Counted from the stretch's first letter, positions 23,734-32,796 are shown. The stretch is DNA of 64,000 bases from JAVBLP01 sp031553505 (GCA_031553505.1 JAVBLP010000007.1:73835-137834); one strand, 5' to 3'. Made by a program: numbers and translations. The notes: generated by a model from the letters alone, not told the origin.

Positions 23734-25215
23734 ATGAAAAAGAAAAGTAAAGCGTTGATAGCAAGGCAATCAAAAGCTCCCCTGTTCGACACTCTTTTAG
23801 CCCACGCGAAAAGAGACGTTATTTCATTTCATTGCCCTGGGCATAAAAACGGCAGAAGCATCGATAAAAAACTCAAAAATTATACGGGCGAAGAAGTTTA
23901 TAAATTTGACGTTACAGTTTTTGACGAAGTAGATTCCCTGCACGATCCGGTAGGCCCTATAAAAAAAGCACAGGAATTAATGGCGGAAGCTTACGGCGTA
24001 AAACATTCGCTGTTTCTTGTCAACGGAACTTCGGTCGGCAATATGGCTATGTTTCTTGCCGCGTGCGACCCCGGAGATTCAATAATAGTTTCAAGAAGTT
24101 CCCACAAATCAATAATGGCCGGAATTATAATGGCTGGTTTGTGGCCTATATGGATTCAGCCGAAAATAGACCAAAACCTCGATATAATTTTCAACTCTAC
24201 ATATGACCAGATAAAAGATGCGTTAGACAGATATCCGGAAGCGAAAGCGGTTTTCGTGACAAGCCCTACATATAATGGAGTTGTTACGGATTTGGGCAAG
24301 ATTGTAGATTTGTGCCACAGAAGGGGGAAAATCGTATTAGTTGACGAAGCCCACGGGCCTCATTTGATATTTAATAAAAAACTCCCTCAATCTGCAATAG
24401 ACGCCGGAGCTGATTTATGCGTACAGTCAACGCATAAAATACTTTCAGCGATGTCACAGGGTTCGGTTTTGCACTTCAATTCAAAACTTGTTGATTTCAA
24501 CAGGGTGAAAAAAATAGTTTCTATGCTGCAGACAACAAGCCCGAATTATCTGACTTTGGCAAGCCTTGATTTGGCAAGAAGACAGGCATTTTTGCACGGT
24601 TCGGAAAATTTTGACAAAGTAATTGCCGCCGCGGAATGGGGACGCAAATATATTAATAATGATATATCTTCAATGAAATGCCTTACCCGCGAAGAAGTTA
24701 AAAAGCTGGGATTTGATTTAGATGTTACGAAACTTACGGTAAATGTCACAAAAACTGGGCTTTCCGGGTATGAGATTGAAAGCATACTTGCAAAAGAATA
24801 TAATATACAGCTTGATTACGCGGATATCTTTAATTTAGTGGCAATTATGGGAGAAGGTTCCGAAAAATCCGATGTTGAAGCTTTTGTAAGAGCTTTAAAA
24901 GAAATAAGCAAAAAATACCATGGAAAACAGAAAAACTGGATTTTACAGATTCCGTCGCTTGCGACAGAAATGGTGATGATGCCAAGAGACGTCTTTTTGT
25001 CCAATAATACCAAAAGGGTATTTTTGAATAAAGCGGTTGGGCATGTTGCGGCGCAGACCTTGACTCCGTACCCTCCGGGTATTCCGGTATTAATTCCTGG
25101 TGAAAGAATTACACAGGAGATATGTGATTATCTAATGGATATGTCTTCTAAAGATATAAGAATAAGCGGTCAGGAAACAGAAATGCTAAAGACCGTAAAG
25201 GTTTTTACAAATTAA
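23734..25215 (+). CDS. PLP-dependent Orn/Lys/Arg decarboxylase (fold I)
   Basis: The 493-residue enzyme matches the Bacillus SpeA-type short arginine/lysine/ornithine decarboxylases. It has FHCPGHKNGR, FDVTVFDEVDSLHDPVGPI, FLVNGTSVGNMA, and the PLP lysine K235 in CVQSTHKILSAMSQGS. The C-terminal domain contains the family PYPPGIPVLIPGE. It lacks the response-regulator-like wing of inducible decarboxylases, so it is probably biosynthetic (polyamine route). The ATG at 23734 was chosen over GTG 23728 because AAGG overlaps the latter. Substrate choice among the three amino acids is not readable; arginine is the usual one for this length. Confidence 0.82.
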   Translation: MKKKSKALIARQSKAPLFDTLLAHAKRDVISFHCPGHKNGRSIDKKLKNYTGEEVYKFDVTVFDEVDSLHDPVGPIKKAQELMAEAYGVKHSLFLVNGTSVGNMAMFLAACDPGDSIIVSRSSHKSIMAGIIMAGLWPIWIQPKIDQNLDIIFNSTYDQIKDALDRYPEAKAVFVTSPTYNGVVTDLGKIVDLCHRRGKIVLVDEAHGPHLIFNKKLPQSAIDAGADLCVQSTHKILSAMSQGSVLHFNSKLVDFNRVKKIVSMLQTTSPNYLTLASLDLARRQAFLHGSENFDKVIAAAEWGRKYINNDISSMKCLTREEVKKLGFDLDVTKLTVNVTKTGLSGYEIESILAKEYNIQLDYADIFNLVAIMGEGSEKSDVEAFVRALKEISKKYHGKQKNWILQIPSLATEMVMMPRDVFLSNNTKRVFLNKAVGHVAAQTLTPYPPGIPVLIPGERITQEICDYLMDMSSKDIRISGQETEMLKTVKVFTN

Positions 25216-25229
25216 AATGGAGAGAGCCG

Positions 25230-25586
25230 ATGAATAAGAAAGACATGGCAAGCTTTAAAAAGATTTTAATCCAGAAAAAAACTGAACTTTTGAACAAGGT
25301 CAATAATGCGCAAAGAGAAAGAGATGCCGATGCGGCAGATACTAATGTCGGCGATGAAATTGATACAGCTAGCCAGAACAGCGAAAAAGAGATGTATTTT
25401 GAGCTTGCCGCAAATGATAAAATAACGATGAATGAAATAAATGACGCTTTGGCAAAAATTGAAAACGGCACATACGGAAAATGCGAATGCTGTGATTGTG
25501 AAATCCCTATTGAAAGATTAAAAGCCATTCCCTGGGGGAGATACTGCATACAGTGCCAGGAAGAAGCGGAAAGGCCTAAAAAGTAA
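25230..25586 (+). CDS. DksA/TraR-type C4 zinc-finger protein
   Basis: The 118-residue protein has an N-terminal coiled coil containing ADAADTNVGDEIDTASQNSE and a C-terminal zinc finger CECCDCEIPIERLKAIPWG...CIQC. These are typical of DksA-like regulators that act in the RNA polymerase secondary channel. The tip acidic residues (DTNVGDEID) fit the family. It starts 15 bases after the decarboxylase gene with GGAGAG upstream. Confidence 0.82.
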   Translation: MNKKDMASFKKILIQKKTELLNKVNNAQRERDADAADTNVGDEIDTASQNSEKEMYFELAANDKITMNEINDALAKIENGTYGKCECCDCEIPIERLKAIPWGRYCIQCQEEAERPKK

Positions 25587-25611
25587 GCAATTTGTTTGTT
25601 TTAGGGGCAGC

Positions 25612-26640
25612 ATGTTTGATTTTTTAATTGATAATCCTTCGAATTTGATGTTATGGGTAAAAAGCTTTGTAATTTTTGCCGTAATTTTTTCTATAGGCGT
25701 ATTGATTAAAAAATATGTTGCTAAATTTATTCAAAAAGCATTGTCAAAAATCGGATTAAGTTTAAGTAATGATACAATCAATTCAAGCACAAGTTATATA
25801 GCTTTTTGGTTCTTTCTAATAGCTTTATATTCTGCGTTTATAACGGCGCCGATTGACCATAAAAACGCTTTGGTCTTGAAGATTTTTTACGGAGTTTTTG
25901 CTTTTTCCGTAGTTGTCCTTATAGCGGCGCTTATTGCAAAAGCGTTCCAGAAAGCTGTTTCTGAAGCGATAGGCGTAAACATAATAAAGTTTACGGTTAT
26001 TTTTATCGGCGTTGTGCTGATATTAAACCAACTTGGCGTAAAGCTTACGCCGATTTTGACAGCTCTTGGCATAGGCTCTCTTGCCGTGGCGCTTGCGCTG
26101 CAGGATACTTTAGGCAATTTTTTTGCCGGCATGAATATTCTTTTAAGCAGACAGATTGCGAGAGGCGATTATATAAGGCTTGATTCCGGCCAAGAAGGAA
26201 CGGTTGTTGAGATAGGTTGGAGGTCTTGCCGCATACGCGAGATGTCAAATACTACTATTTCCGTGCCGAACGTTAAAATAACGTCAGCGATAATTACAAA
26301 TTTTCATTATAACCATGCGGAAGTTACCGCTACTTTGAATTGCGGCGTTGCATACGGAAGCGATTTGGAAAAGGTTGAAAAAGTTGCGAAAGAGGCGGCG
26401 GCAGAAATAATAAATGCTTCGGACAAGGGTATAAAGACGTTTGCCCCGGTGGTTCTTTTTAACCAATTTGGCGAGTCAGGTATAAAATTTACCCTGATAT
26501 TCAGGGTACAGGATGTTTTTTCAAGAGGCAGGATGATTCATGATATTATGAAAAATCTGCAAAAGAAGTTTGATAAAGAAGGCATTGAAATTCCGTTTCC
26601 GCAGAGAGTTATTCACATCGATGGGGAAATTCAAAAATAA
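25612..26640 (+). CDS. MscS-family mechanosensitive channel
   Basis: The 342-residue protein has three to four N-terminal transmembrane segments, the pore-lining TM3 stretch LTALGIGSLAVALALQDTLG, and the beta-domain segments QIARGDYIRLDSGQEGTVVE and SNTTISVPNVKI that define MscS. It should open on hypo-osmotic shock in the inner membrane. It follows the DksA-like gene by 25 bases. There is no extra ligand-binding domain. Confidence 0.88.
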   Translation: MFDFLIDNPSNLMLWVKSFVIFAVIFSIGVLIKKYVAKFIQKALSKIGLSLSNDTINSSTSYIAFWFFLIALYSAFITAPIDHKNALVLKIFYGVFAFSVVVLIAALIAKAFQKAVSEAIGVNIIKFTVIFIGVVLILNQLGVKLTPILTALGIGSLAVALALQDTLGNFFAGMNILLSRQIARGDYIRLDSGQEGTVVEIGWRSCRIREMSNTTISVPNVKITSAIITNFHYNHAEVTATLNCGVAYGSDLEKVEKVAKEAAAEIINASDKGIKTFAPVVLFNQFGESGIKFTLIFRVQDVFSRGRMIHDIMKNLQKKFDKEGIEIPFPQRVIHIDGEIQK

Positions 26641-26673
26641 AGCGGATTATTCAGGCAAACGGAGAAATAGTAA

Positions 26674-27015
26674 ATGAAGTTTGTGTTAAGTTCCAAAATA
26701 TTTAAAGCTACCGTAACGGAAGCAAATTTGAATTATGAAGGCAGCATCACGATAGATACGGATCTTTGCGATAAAGCCGGTTTATGGATAGGCGAAAAGG
26801 TGCTGGTAGTTTCAAATACGAGCGGAGCGCGCCTTGAAACTTATGTAATTCCCGGCAAGCCCGGTTCAGGCGTAATCTGTATGAACGGCGCCGCTGCGCA
26901 CCTTATAAAAAAGGGCGAAGAGATAATAATAATGGGCTTTACTCTTTCGGATAAACCGATGGACGCGAAGTATGTTTTTGTTGATAAAAACAATAAATGT
27001 ATCAGGACTGTATAA
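26674..27015 (+). CDS. panD: Aspartate 1-decarboxylase
   Basis: The 113-residue proenzyme makes beta-alanine for pantothenate. It self-cleaves at G23-S24 in NYEGSITID to form the pyruvoyl group. The conserved GEKVLVVSNTSGARLETY and VICMNGAAAHLIKKGE segments are present. Length fits the family. tRNA-Pro begins 11 bases after the stop, suggesting co-transcription. Confidence 0.93.
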   Translation: MKFVLSSKIFKATVTEANLNYEGSITIDTDLCDKAGLWIGEKVLVVSNTSGARLETYVIPGKPGSGVICMNGAAAHLIKKGEEIIIMGFTLSDKPMDAKYVFVDKNNKCIRTV

Positions 27016-27026
27016 ATATTTAAGGT

Positions 27027-27100
27027 CGGGGCGTGGCTCAGCTGGCTAGAGCGCTCGGTTCGGGACCGTGAGGTCGCTGGTTCAAATCCAGTCGCCCCGA
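27027..27100 (+). tRNA. tRNA-Pro (CGG)
   Basis: The acceptor CGGGGCG pairs with CGCCCCG, the anticodon loop TTCGGGA carries CGG, and the T arm is GCTGG-TTCAAAT-CCAGT. The anticodon stem CTCGG/CCGTG contains a U:U mismatch at the second pair (27055 with 27069). Confidence 0.92.
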
Positions 27101-27122
27101 TTCTTACAAAAAAGGAAAACAT

Positions 27123-28079
27123 ATGGCCGCAATGTATGATCCGCTTCAGTTGTATTTCAACGCTATCCGAAATATAAAGCCTCTTTCAAAGCAGGAACTT
27201 GCGGATTTGTGGAAGAAATCCAAAAAAGATAAAGCGTCATTTGACAAAATAGTTGAACAAAATTACAGGCTTGTAATACCGATTGCCAAAAGATTCATGA
27301 AAAAAGGGATAGATTTTATGGATCTTGTTGAAGAAGGCAATATGGGGCTTATTAAAGCCGTTGAGAAATTTGACACTTCAAAAAATACGGCGTTTTCAAC
27401 ATACGCGGTGTACTGGATTGAACAGTATATGCGCAAAGCGATAGAAAACCAGACAAAAACCATAAGAATTCCTTCGCATATATGGGATTCTTTAAACCTC
27501 TGGATGAAAACATGGAGCAAATTAAGAGAAAAACTTAACAGAGACCCTTCCGTTGAAGAGGTCGCGCAAAAACTTAAGTTTAGTAAAAAACAGACTAAAA
27601 ATCTTATGAGCGCTGCGTCAGTTTTTAACGGAACAAGTTCTTTGGAAACACCGATCGGCGATTCTGACGACTCTGATATATTTGTAAAAGACACAATAGT
27701 GGATGATGACGTAAAATCCCCGGAATCTATTACCGAAATAATCAGGACAAATGCCGATATAGGAACCGCTTTAAATCATCTTCCTGACAGAGAAATGGAA
27801 ATTATACGGATGAGGTTCGGCATAGGCGGAATTAAGCCGATGTCTCTTGAAGAGTCAGGAAAAGTGCTAAAAATTTCAAGAGAACGCGTAAGGCAGCTTG
27901 AAGTAAAAGCGCTAAAAAGGCTTAAAGGCATATTTGTAAGGCACAATTTAATAGATAAAGATGACGCGAAGAAAATACTTATAGACAGCAGGCAAAACAG
28001 AAAAGACAGAAGGCATCATGAAGAAGATAACCTTCCCAAGAAAAAAGAAAGGCGCAATAAAAACGAAAGAAGGGCGTAA
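27123..28079 (+). CDS. Sigma70-family sigma factor without region 1.1
   Basis: The 318-residue sigma factor has regions 1.2 to 4. Region 2 shows DFMDLVEEGNMGLIKAVEKF and FSTYAVYWIEQYMRKAIENQ; region 3 starts near IRIPSHIWDSL; region 4.2 has the HTH SLEESGKVLKISRERVRQLE. It lacks region 1.1 and ends in a basic tail rich in R/K/N/D. At the position equivalent to E. coli Q437 it keeps Q101, but the T440 equivalent is R104, so -10 recognition may differ. It may be the main or a group 2 factor. It is 1 base overlapped with apt. Confidence 0.85.
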   Translation: MAAMYDPLQLYFNAIRNIKPLSKQELADLWKKSKKDKASFDKIVEQNYRLVIPIAKRFMKKGIDFMDLVEEGNMGLIKAVEKFDTSKNTAFSTYAVYWIEQYMRKAIENQTKTIRIPSHIWDSLNLWMKTWSKLREKLNRDPSVEEVAQKLKFSKKQTKNLMSAASVFNGTSSLETPIGDSDDSDIFVKDTIVDDDVKSPESITEIIRTNADIGTALNHLPDREMEIIRMRFGIGGIKPMSLEESGKVLKISRERVRQLEVKALKRLKGIFVRHNLIDKDDAKKILIDSRQNRKDRRHHEEDNLPKKKERRNKNERRA

Positions 28080-28612
28080 TGGAAAAAACGGCTGAAAAGC
28101 TTAATAAAGCAATACGCGATGTTTATGATTTTCCTGTAAAGGGTGTTGTTTTTAAAGATATAACGCCGATACTAAAAAACATAGAACTTTTTAATGAAAT
28201 TATAGATGTATTGGCTGAAAAGTTTAAAAATTGTAAAATAGATAAAATAGTTGCAATTGAATCACGAGGTTTCCTTTTCGGAATGCCACTCGCGGTTAAA
28301 ATGAATATTCCTTTTATCCCGGTGAGAAAAAAAGGTAAACTGCCGGCTGAAACAATAGAAGCCACGTATGATTTGGAATACGGCACGGCTACTATTGAAA
28401 TTCACAAAGACGCTTTATCAAAAGATGACAGAGTTTTGATTGTAGATGATCTTCTCGCGACAGGCGGGACCGTGAATGCCGTGAATGAGCTGGTTGAACA
28501 GCTGGGCGCAAAATCAGTTGCCGCAGCTTTTGTTGTAGAGCTTTGTTTTTTAAACGGTAAAGAGAAGATAAAAGATAAAAATTTGGAAATTTTTTCAATT
28601 TTGAAATATTAA
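28079..28612 (+). CDS. apt: Adenine phosphoribosyltransferase
   Basis: The 177-residue purine-salvage enzyme has the APT opening VYDFPVKGVVFKDITPIL, the ESRGFLFGMPLA loop, the base-contacting VRKKGKLPAETI, and the PRPP loop VLIVDDLLATGGT. Its ATG shares one base with the sigma factor stop (TAATG). tRNA-Arg follows after 2 bases. Confidence 0.94.
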   Translation: MEKTAEKLNKAIRDVYDFPVKGVVFKDITPILKNIELFNEIIDVLAEKFKNCKIDKIVAIESRGFLFGMPLAVKMNIPFIPVRKKGKLPAETIEATYDLEYGTATIEIHKDALSKDDRVLIVDDLLATGGTVNAVNELVEQLGAKSVAAAFVVELCFLNGKEKIKDKNLEIFSILKY

Positions 28613-28614
28613 AT

Positions 28615-28688
28615 GCCCTGGTAGCTCAATTGGATAGAGCAGATCCGTCCTAAGGATAAGGTTGGAGGTTCAACTCCTCTCTGGGGCG
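28615..28688 (+). tRNA. tRNA-Arg (CCU)
   Basis: The acceptor GCCCTGG pairs with CTGGGGC with two G:U pairs; the anticodon loop GTCCTAA carries CCT; the T arm is GGAGG-TTCAACT-CCTCT. The first anticodon-stem pair is G:A. It starts 2 bases after the apt stop. Confidence 0.92.
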
Positions 28689-28727
28689 TTTAAAATTTCT
28701 GAAATCAAGCCGTAAAAGGAAAAAATT

Positions 28728-28931
28728 ATGTATATCAAAATCCGAGGAACAAGAATAGGCATCAATACGGAAGCTGAATTTATAATTAACATGAAACAGC
28801 TTAAGACGATAGAAGTTTTAAGAGACACAAAAATTGCTTATCTTGTAGGAGATACAAACGGGATTATACTTAACGATGTTGATTTTGAAAACCTGAAAAG
28901 TAAAATTGAAATAATTGACTGTATGTATTGA
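28728..28931 (+). CDS. Small hypothetical protein
   Basis: The 67-residue protein is predicted mostly beta-stranded (MYIKIRGTRIGINTEAEF, KIAYLVGDTNGIILNDVDF) with no signal or membrane segment. AAAGGA precedes the ATG. It lies after tRNA-Arg and before a bidirectional terminator. I do not recognise it. Confidence 0.55.
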   Translation: MYIKIRGTRIGINTEAEFIINMKQLKTIEVLRDTKIAYLVGDTNGIILNDVDFENLKSKIEIIDCMY

Positions 28932-28953
28932 TCTGCTGCGAACTTTTATCAAT

Positions 28954-28992
28954 AAAAAAAGCCCCGGAAAATAATTTCCGGGGCTTTTTTTC
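28954..28992. terminator. Bidirectional terminator
   Basis: A 10-base stem GCCCCGGAAA (28961-28970) with TTTCCGGGGC (28975-28984) has an A run before and a T run after, so it can serve the plus-strand small gene and the minus-strand barrel gene. Confidence 0.9.
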
Positions 28993-29005
28993 ATTATATG
29001 CTTAT

Positions 29006-29632
29006 TTAGCTGATTTTAAATCTGTAACCCACGTTTATATACAATGAAGAGTAGTATTCATAAGCGCTGTATGAGTAGAAATTGCCGTAAAAATAAGAAT
29101 AATCCATTCCGGAAGTGTTTATGCTGTACATAAGCTCTACAAGAAAATTATAGAATTGTATGCCGGCTCCAAGTCCGAAATATCCTCCGTTATTAGCGTC
29201 AAAAGAAACATCTTTATATTTTAAGTTCTGGCTCACAAAGCTGAAACCCATCGCGGCGGTAAAAAACGCATAAAGGTCTTCCGAATCTGTCTGAAGCGGT
29301 ATGCGGGGCTTAATAGCAAAATAAATACTTGTATATCCTAAATCTCCAAGATTGTGTATTTTCCTTGAGAACTGTTCATTGACCCCAAAACCTATTCCTA
29401 CGAAGGGCGAAACAAAATAGTAGTATGCTAAATCAGCCTGAAAACCGATATCAGCCGTTGAATTTGCCGATCTCCATCCGCCGTAACCGTAATAGTTTTC
29501 AATGTAAATATCATTTTCGAGCGATGATACGGGCGTTACGCCGGCTTTAAGGACAATTTCTGACTCTCCGGCAAAAACCTGTGACGTAAAACAGATGGCA
29601 GCGGCAACCGCAAGAAATAAAATTTTTTTCAT
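29006..29632 (-). CDS. Outer-membrane beta-barrel protein, uncharacterised
   Basis: The 208-residue protein has a signal peptide (about 1-21, ending VFA). Amphipathic strands rich in Y and F follow (YYFVSPFVGIGFGVNEQF, NFLVELMYSINTSGMDYSYF), ending in an aromatic strand YINVGYRFKIS. It resembles eight-stranded OmpX/OmpW-type barrels in size. It is last in a minus-strand run with the two paralogous anchored proteins and overlaps the previous gene by 4 bases. Confidence 0.6.
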   Translation of the reverse strand: MKKILFLAVAAAICFTSQVFAGESEIVLKAGVTPVSSLENDIYIENYYGYGGWRSANSTADIGFQADLAYYYFVSPFVGIGFGVNEQFSRKIHNLGDLGYTSIYFAIKPRIPLQTDSEDLYAFFTAAMGFSFVSQNLKYKDVSFDANNGGYFGLGAGIQFYNFLVELMYSINTSGMDYSYFYGNFYSYSAYEYYSSLYINVGYRFKIS

Positions 29633-30204
29633 TTTTTCTTCTCCTGTTTTTTTATGTCTTTATCTAAAACAGCGGATTTTATGTAATTGTCTGCGGCAAG
29701 CGTGTTTTTCTTTGAAACTGGATAAACTACCAACAACTGCCAAAAATGCTTATCTTTTTTTATCAGCTGTTCCTTAAGCCCGAATTTCTTTCCGTTTCTG
29801 TCAAAAGTCCCTTCAATAAACATTCCTTTATTTCCGGAAACTTCATTCTCTGAAGCCTTGTAATCAAAATTGCTGTCTTTAAAAAGATTTATCACTGAGT
29901 CTATGCCGTTTTGCAGGTTTGCTTCTTTAGGATATTCCGCGTAAATTAACGTGTAATCGGCGTCTTTATACGTTGCCTGGAAAAATAAAATATTTTTAAT
30001 GTTTTTTTTAAGGGCGTCTTTTGATGACTGTTCATTTCCCTGGTTTCGCTCCAAATGCGGTGCCGTAACGGTTATAAACGCTTCTTGTATATGCTGCTCT
30101 TCAGGCGCTTTTTTCTTTTCGTTTAATTTTACCGATATGTTGCTTACGGCAAATATTAAAACCAAAACCGCAAAAAGCATCCAAAGCAAGTTTTGTTTTT
30201 TCAT
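29629..30204 (-). CDS. Membrane-anchored periplasmic protein, paralogue B
   Basis: The 191-residue protein has one N-terminal membrane segment (about 6-24) and a soluble domain beginning EEQHIQEAFITVTAPHLERN. The body is a predicted alpha/beta fold with KGMFIEGTFDRNGKKFGLKE and KKDKHFWQLLVVYPVS. It is clearly homologous to the neighbouring gene product (GTFxRxGKKFGL, AFITVTAP.LER). No family is recognised. It overlaps both neighbours by 4 bases. Confidence 0.55.
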   Translation of the reverse strand: MKKQNLLWMLFAVLVLIFAVSNISVKLNEKKKAPEEQHIQEAFITVTAPHLERNQGNEQSSKDALKKNIKNILFFQATYKDADYTLIYAEYPKEANLQNGIDSVINLFKDSNFDYKASENEVSGNKGMFIEGTFDRNGKKFGLKEQLIKKDKHFWQLLVVYPVSKKNTLAADNYIKSAVLDKDIKKQEKKK

Positions 30205-30788
30205 TTAGTTTTCTCCGCGGGAGTTTCTTTAATCTTTATTGCAGCATCGGTTTGAACGGAAGATATAAACCTTTTTGCTTCTGCGAGCGTTTCACCGGAG
30301 AGAGGAAAAACTGTAAGGATCTGCCAAGCGTAAAACTCTCTTTTAATGTATAAAGCTTCAAGTCCGAATTTTTTTCCTGAACGCTCAAAAGTTCCGGATA
30401 TTTTTAATGTTTCATTATCGTCAATTTTTTCATCCGACATTTCATGTTTAAAATTATTTTCGGCAAAAAGCGAAATCAGTGAGTTTGCAAATCCGCTGAT
30501 TTCAAAATCATTGTTATATTTCGTAAAAATTACGGAGTATTCCGTTTTTTTGCTGAATATGCCGTATGCGCAAACATAAGAGACTGAGTCTTTAAGCGAT
30601 TCTTTTATGTTTTTTTCATTTAAGCTTTTTCTTTCAAGCGCCGGAGCCGTTACGGTTATAAATGCGGCTTCAATATGCTGTTGTTTTTCATTGTTTTGCG
30701 CCGACTTAAACTGCATTCTTACATTGCTCACTATAACTACGGCCGCTACGACTGCGACAATTACCCAGATAAGCGTTCTTGAACTCAT
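30201..30788 (-). CDS. Membrane-anchored periplasmic protein, paralogue A
   Basis: The 195-residue protein has an N-terminal anchor (about 6-22) followed by KQQHIEAAFITVTAPALERK and an alpha/beta domain with LKISGTFERSGKKFGLEALY and FYAWQILTVFPLSG. It is a tandem paralogue of the downstream gene. GGGG lies 8 bases before the ATG. No function is recognised; the conserved FGL and W-Q-L segments are candidates for ligand contact. Confidence 0.55.
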   Translation of the reverse strand: MSSRTLIWVIVAVVAAVVIVSNVRMQFKSAQNNEKQQHIEAAFITVTAPALERKSLNEKNIKESLKDSVSYVCAYGIFSKKTEYSVIFTKYNNDFEISGFANSLISLFAENNFKHEMSDEKIDDNETLKISGTFERSGKKFGLEALYIKREFYAWQILTVFPLSGETLAEAKRFISSVQTDAAIKIKETPAEKTK

Positions 30789-30852
30789 ATAATTTCCCCA
30801 AATTTAAAATATTGTATATAATATACAACAAAATTAAAGCGAATACAAAATT

Positions 30853-32697
30853 ATGATTAACATTACAGATTTAACAAAATCCTTTGGCAGCCGCGTCCTG
30901 TTTGATAAACTCAACTTAAGCTTGGGAGCAAAAGAAAGGGTAGGTCTTGTCGGCAGAAACGGACACGGAAAAACCACTCTTTTTAAAATCATTTTAAATG
31001 AGATGGACTATGATTCCGGCTCAATAGTTATGCCTAAAAACTATAAAGTCGGATATTTGCAGCAGCATATAAATTTTACTAAAAACACCGCCGTTGATGA
31101 AGCGTGCCTTGCGCTTGCCCAAGCAGAAAAAGATGAAAGGTGGAAAGCCGAAAAGATTCTTTCCGGACTTGGATTTTCCGCTTCAGATATGTTTAAAAAT
31201 CCTCTTGAATTTTCCGGCGGTTATAAAATCAGGATTAACCTAGCTAAGGTTTTGCTGTCCGATTGCAATCTGCTTATGCTGGATGAACCTAACAACTATC
31301 TGGATATTGTAGCAATACGCTGGCTTAGCGGCTTTTTGCGCTCATGGAAAGGCGAACTTATACTTATTACCCATGACAGAAACTTTATGGACAGCGTGGT
31401 TACGCATTGCGCTGCCATACACAGGAGCAAAGCGCGGAAAGTTGAAGGAAATACCCAAAAACTTTACGAACAGATTGACAAAGAAGAAGAAATATACGAA
31501 AAAACAAGGCAAAACATAGAGAAAAAAAGAAAACAGACAGAAATCTTTATAAGGCGTTTCCGTGCCAAAGCGCGCCTTGCCGGTATGGTGCAGTCAAGGA
31601 TAAAATCGCTTGAAAAACAGGGTAATATGGAAGAACTGACCGAAATAGAAGATTTAGATTTTTCTTTTTCCGGCATACCTTTTCATGCGGCAAAAATGGC
31701 GGGCGTGCATAATTTGGGTTTCGGTTATACAAAAGATATGCCTTTGATTCAAAAACTTAACTTTGACATATTAAAAAAGGACAGAATCTGCGTAATAGGC
31801 AAAAACGGCAAAGGAAAATCCACTCTTTTAAAACTTCTTGCAGGCAGGCTTGACGCATCTGAAGGAAGCATAAAAACGCATCCGGATTTGAAAACATCTT
31901 ATTTTGTGCAGTCTGATTCTGCAAATTTGAATCCGCAAAAAACGGTTTTTGAAGAGATTTTAAATACGGATCCGAAATGCCTTCCGCAGAAAGCGAGAAA
32001 TATTGCCGGTTCTATGATGTTTAGCGGAGATGAAGCGCTAAAAAAAATAGAACTTTTAAGCGGCGGGGAAAAGAGCAGGGTTTTTCTCGGGAAAAATTTG
32101 GTAAAACCCTGCCAAATTCTTATTTTGGACGAACCTACAAACCATCTTGATATGGAATCATGCGAGAGCCTTATAGACGCTATAGATGAATTTGAGGGTT
32201 CCGTAATACTTGTTACGCATAATGAAGAGCTTTTACATAATATTGCGGACAGGCTGATAATTTTTGACAGGGAAGAGGTTTCCGTGTTTGAAGGCACATA
32301 TCAGGATTTCCTTGATAACCGCGGATGGGAAGATGAAAGCGGCGAAATTAAGTCAAAAAACGCCAGAAAGCAAAAAATTCTTTCAAGGGAAGAAATAAAG
32401 AAGCAAAGAGCTCTTCTTATTCAGGAAAAATCAAAAGTTTTAAAGCCTTTGGAAGAAGAAATGGTGATAGTGGAATCCGGAATAGAAAAAAAAGAAAGGG
32501 ATATGGCTGATAATACGCAAAAACTGATAGAAGCGTCGGAAAAGATGGATTTGGAGTTTCTTGCTTTAGGCCCTAAAATTAATAAAGAGCTGAAAAGAGA
32601 TATTGATTCTTTATATGAGCGGTTATCTGTATTAACAGAGGAATTTGAAAACAAACGGGAGTATTTCAATATAAAGATGATGGAAATTGAAGATTAA
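30853..32697 (+). CDS. ABC-F family ATPase
   Basis: The 614-residue soluble protein has two ATPase domains and no membrane region. Domain 1 has GRNGHGKTT and EFSGGYKIRINLAKVLL with LMLDEPNNYLD; domain 2 has GKNGKGKST and LSGGEKSRVFLG with LILDEPTNHLD. Between them is the family linker, rich in charged helices (about 200-260). A C-terminal coiled coil of about 100 residues follows. Such proteins act on the ribosome. The subtype (EttA, Uup or another) cannot be fixed. A -10-like TATAAT lies at 30817-30822. Confidence 0.88.
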   Translation: MINITDLTKSFGSRVLFDKLNLSLGAKERVGLVGRNGHGKTTLFKIILNEMDYDSGSIVMPKNYKVGYLQQHINFTKNTAVDEACLALAQAEKDERWKAEKILSGLGFSASDMFKNPLEFSGGYKIRINLAKVLLSDCNLLMLDEPNNYLDIVAIRWLSGFLRSWKGELILITHDRNFMDSVVTHCAAIHRSKARKVEGNTQKLYEQIDKEEEIYEKTRQNIEKKRKQTEIFIRRFRAKARLAGMVQSRIKSLEKQGNMEELTEIEDLDFSFSGIPFHAAKMAGVHNLGFGYTKDMPLIQKLNFDILKKDRICVIGKNGKGKSTLLKLLAGRLDASEGSIKTHPDLKTSYFVQSDSANLNPQKTVFEEILNTDPKCLPQKARNIAGSMMFSGDEALKKIELLSGGEKSRVFLGKNLVKPCQILILDEPTNHLDMESCESLIDAIDEFEGSVILVTHNEELLHNIADRLIIFDREEVSVFEGTYQDFLDNRGWEDESGEIKSKNARKQKILSREEIKKQRALLIQEKSKVLKPLEEEMVIVESGIEKKERDMADNTQKLIEASEKMDLEFLALGPKINKELKRDIDSLYERLSVLTEEFENKREYFNIKMMEIED

Positions 32698-32717
32698 AAA
32701 GCATTGAAGGCTTATAG

Positions 32718-32746
32718 TTTACATTTTAGCTGAAATTTGATACAAT
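32718..32746 (+). promoter_or_regulatory. Promoter of rpsO
   Basis: TTTACA (32718-32723), 17 bases, TACAAT (32741-32746), with a normal leader of about 45 bases and AAGGAG before the rpsO ATG. Confidence 0.75.
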
Positions 32747-32796
32747 TATCAAGTTGTTGTATTAAAGATTATGCATAAAAATAAGGAGTAACAAAG

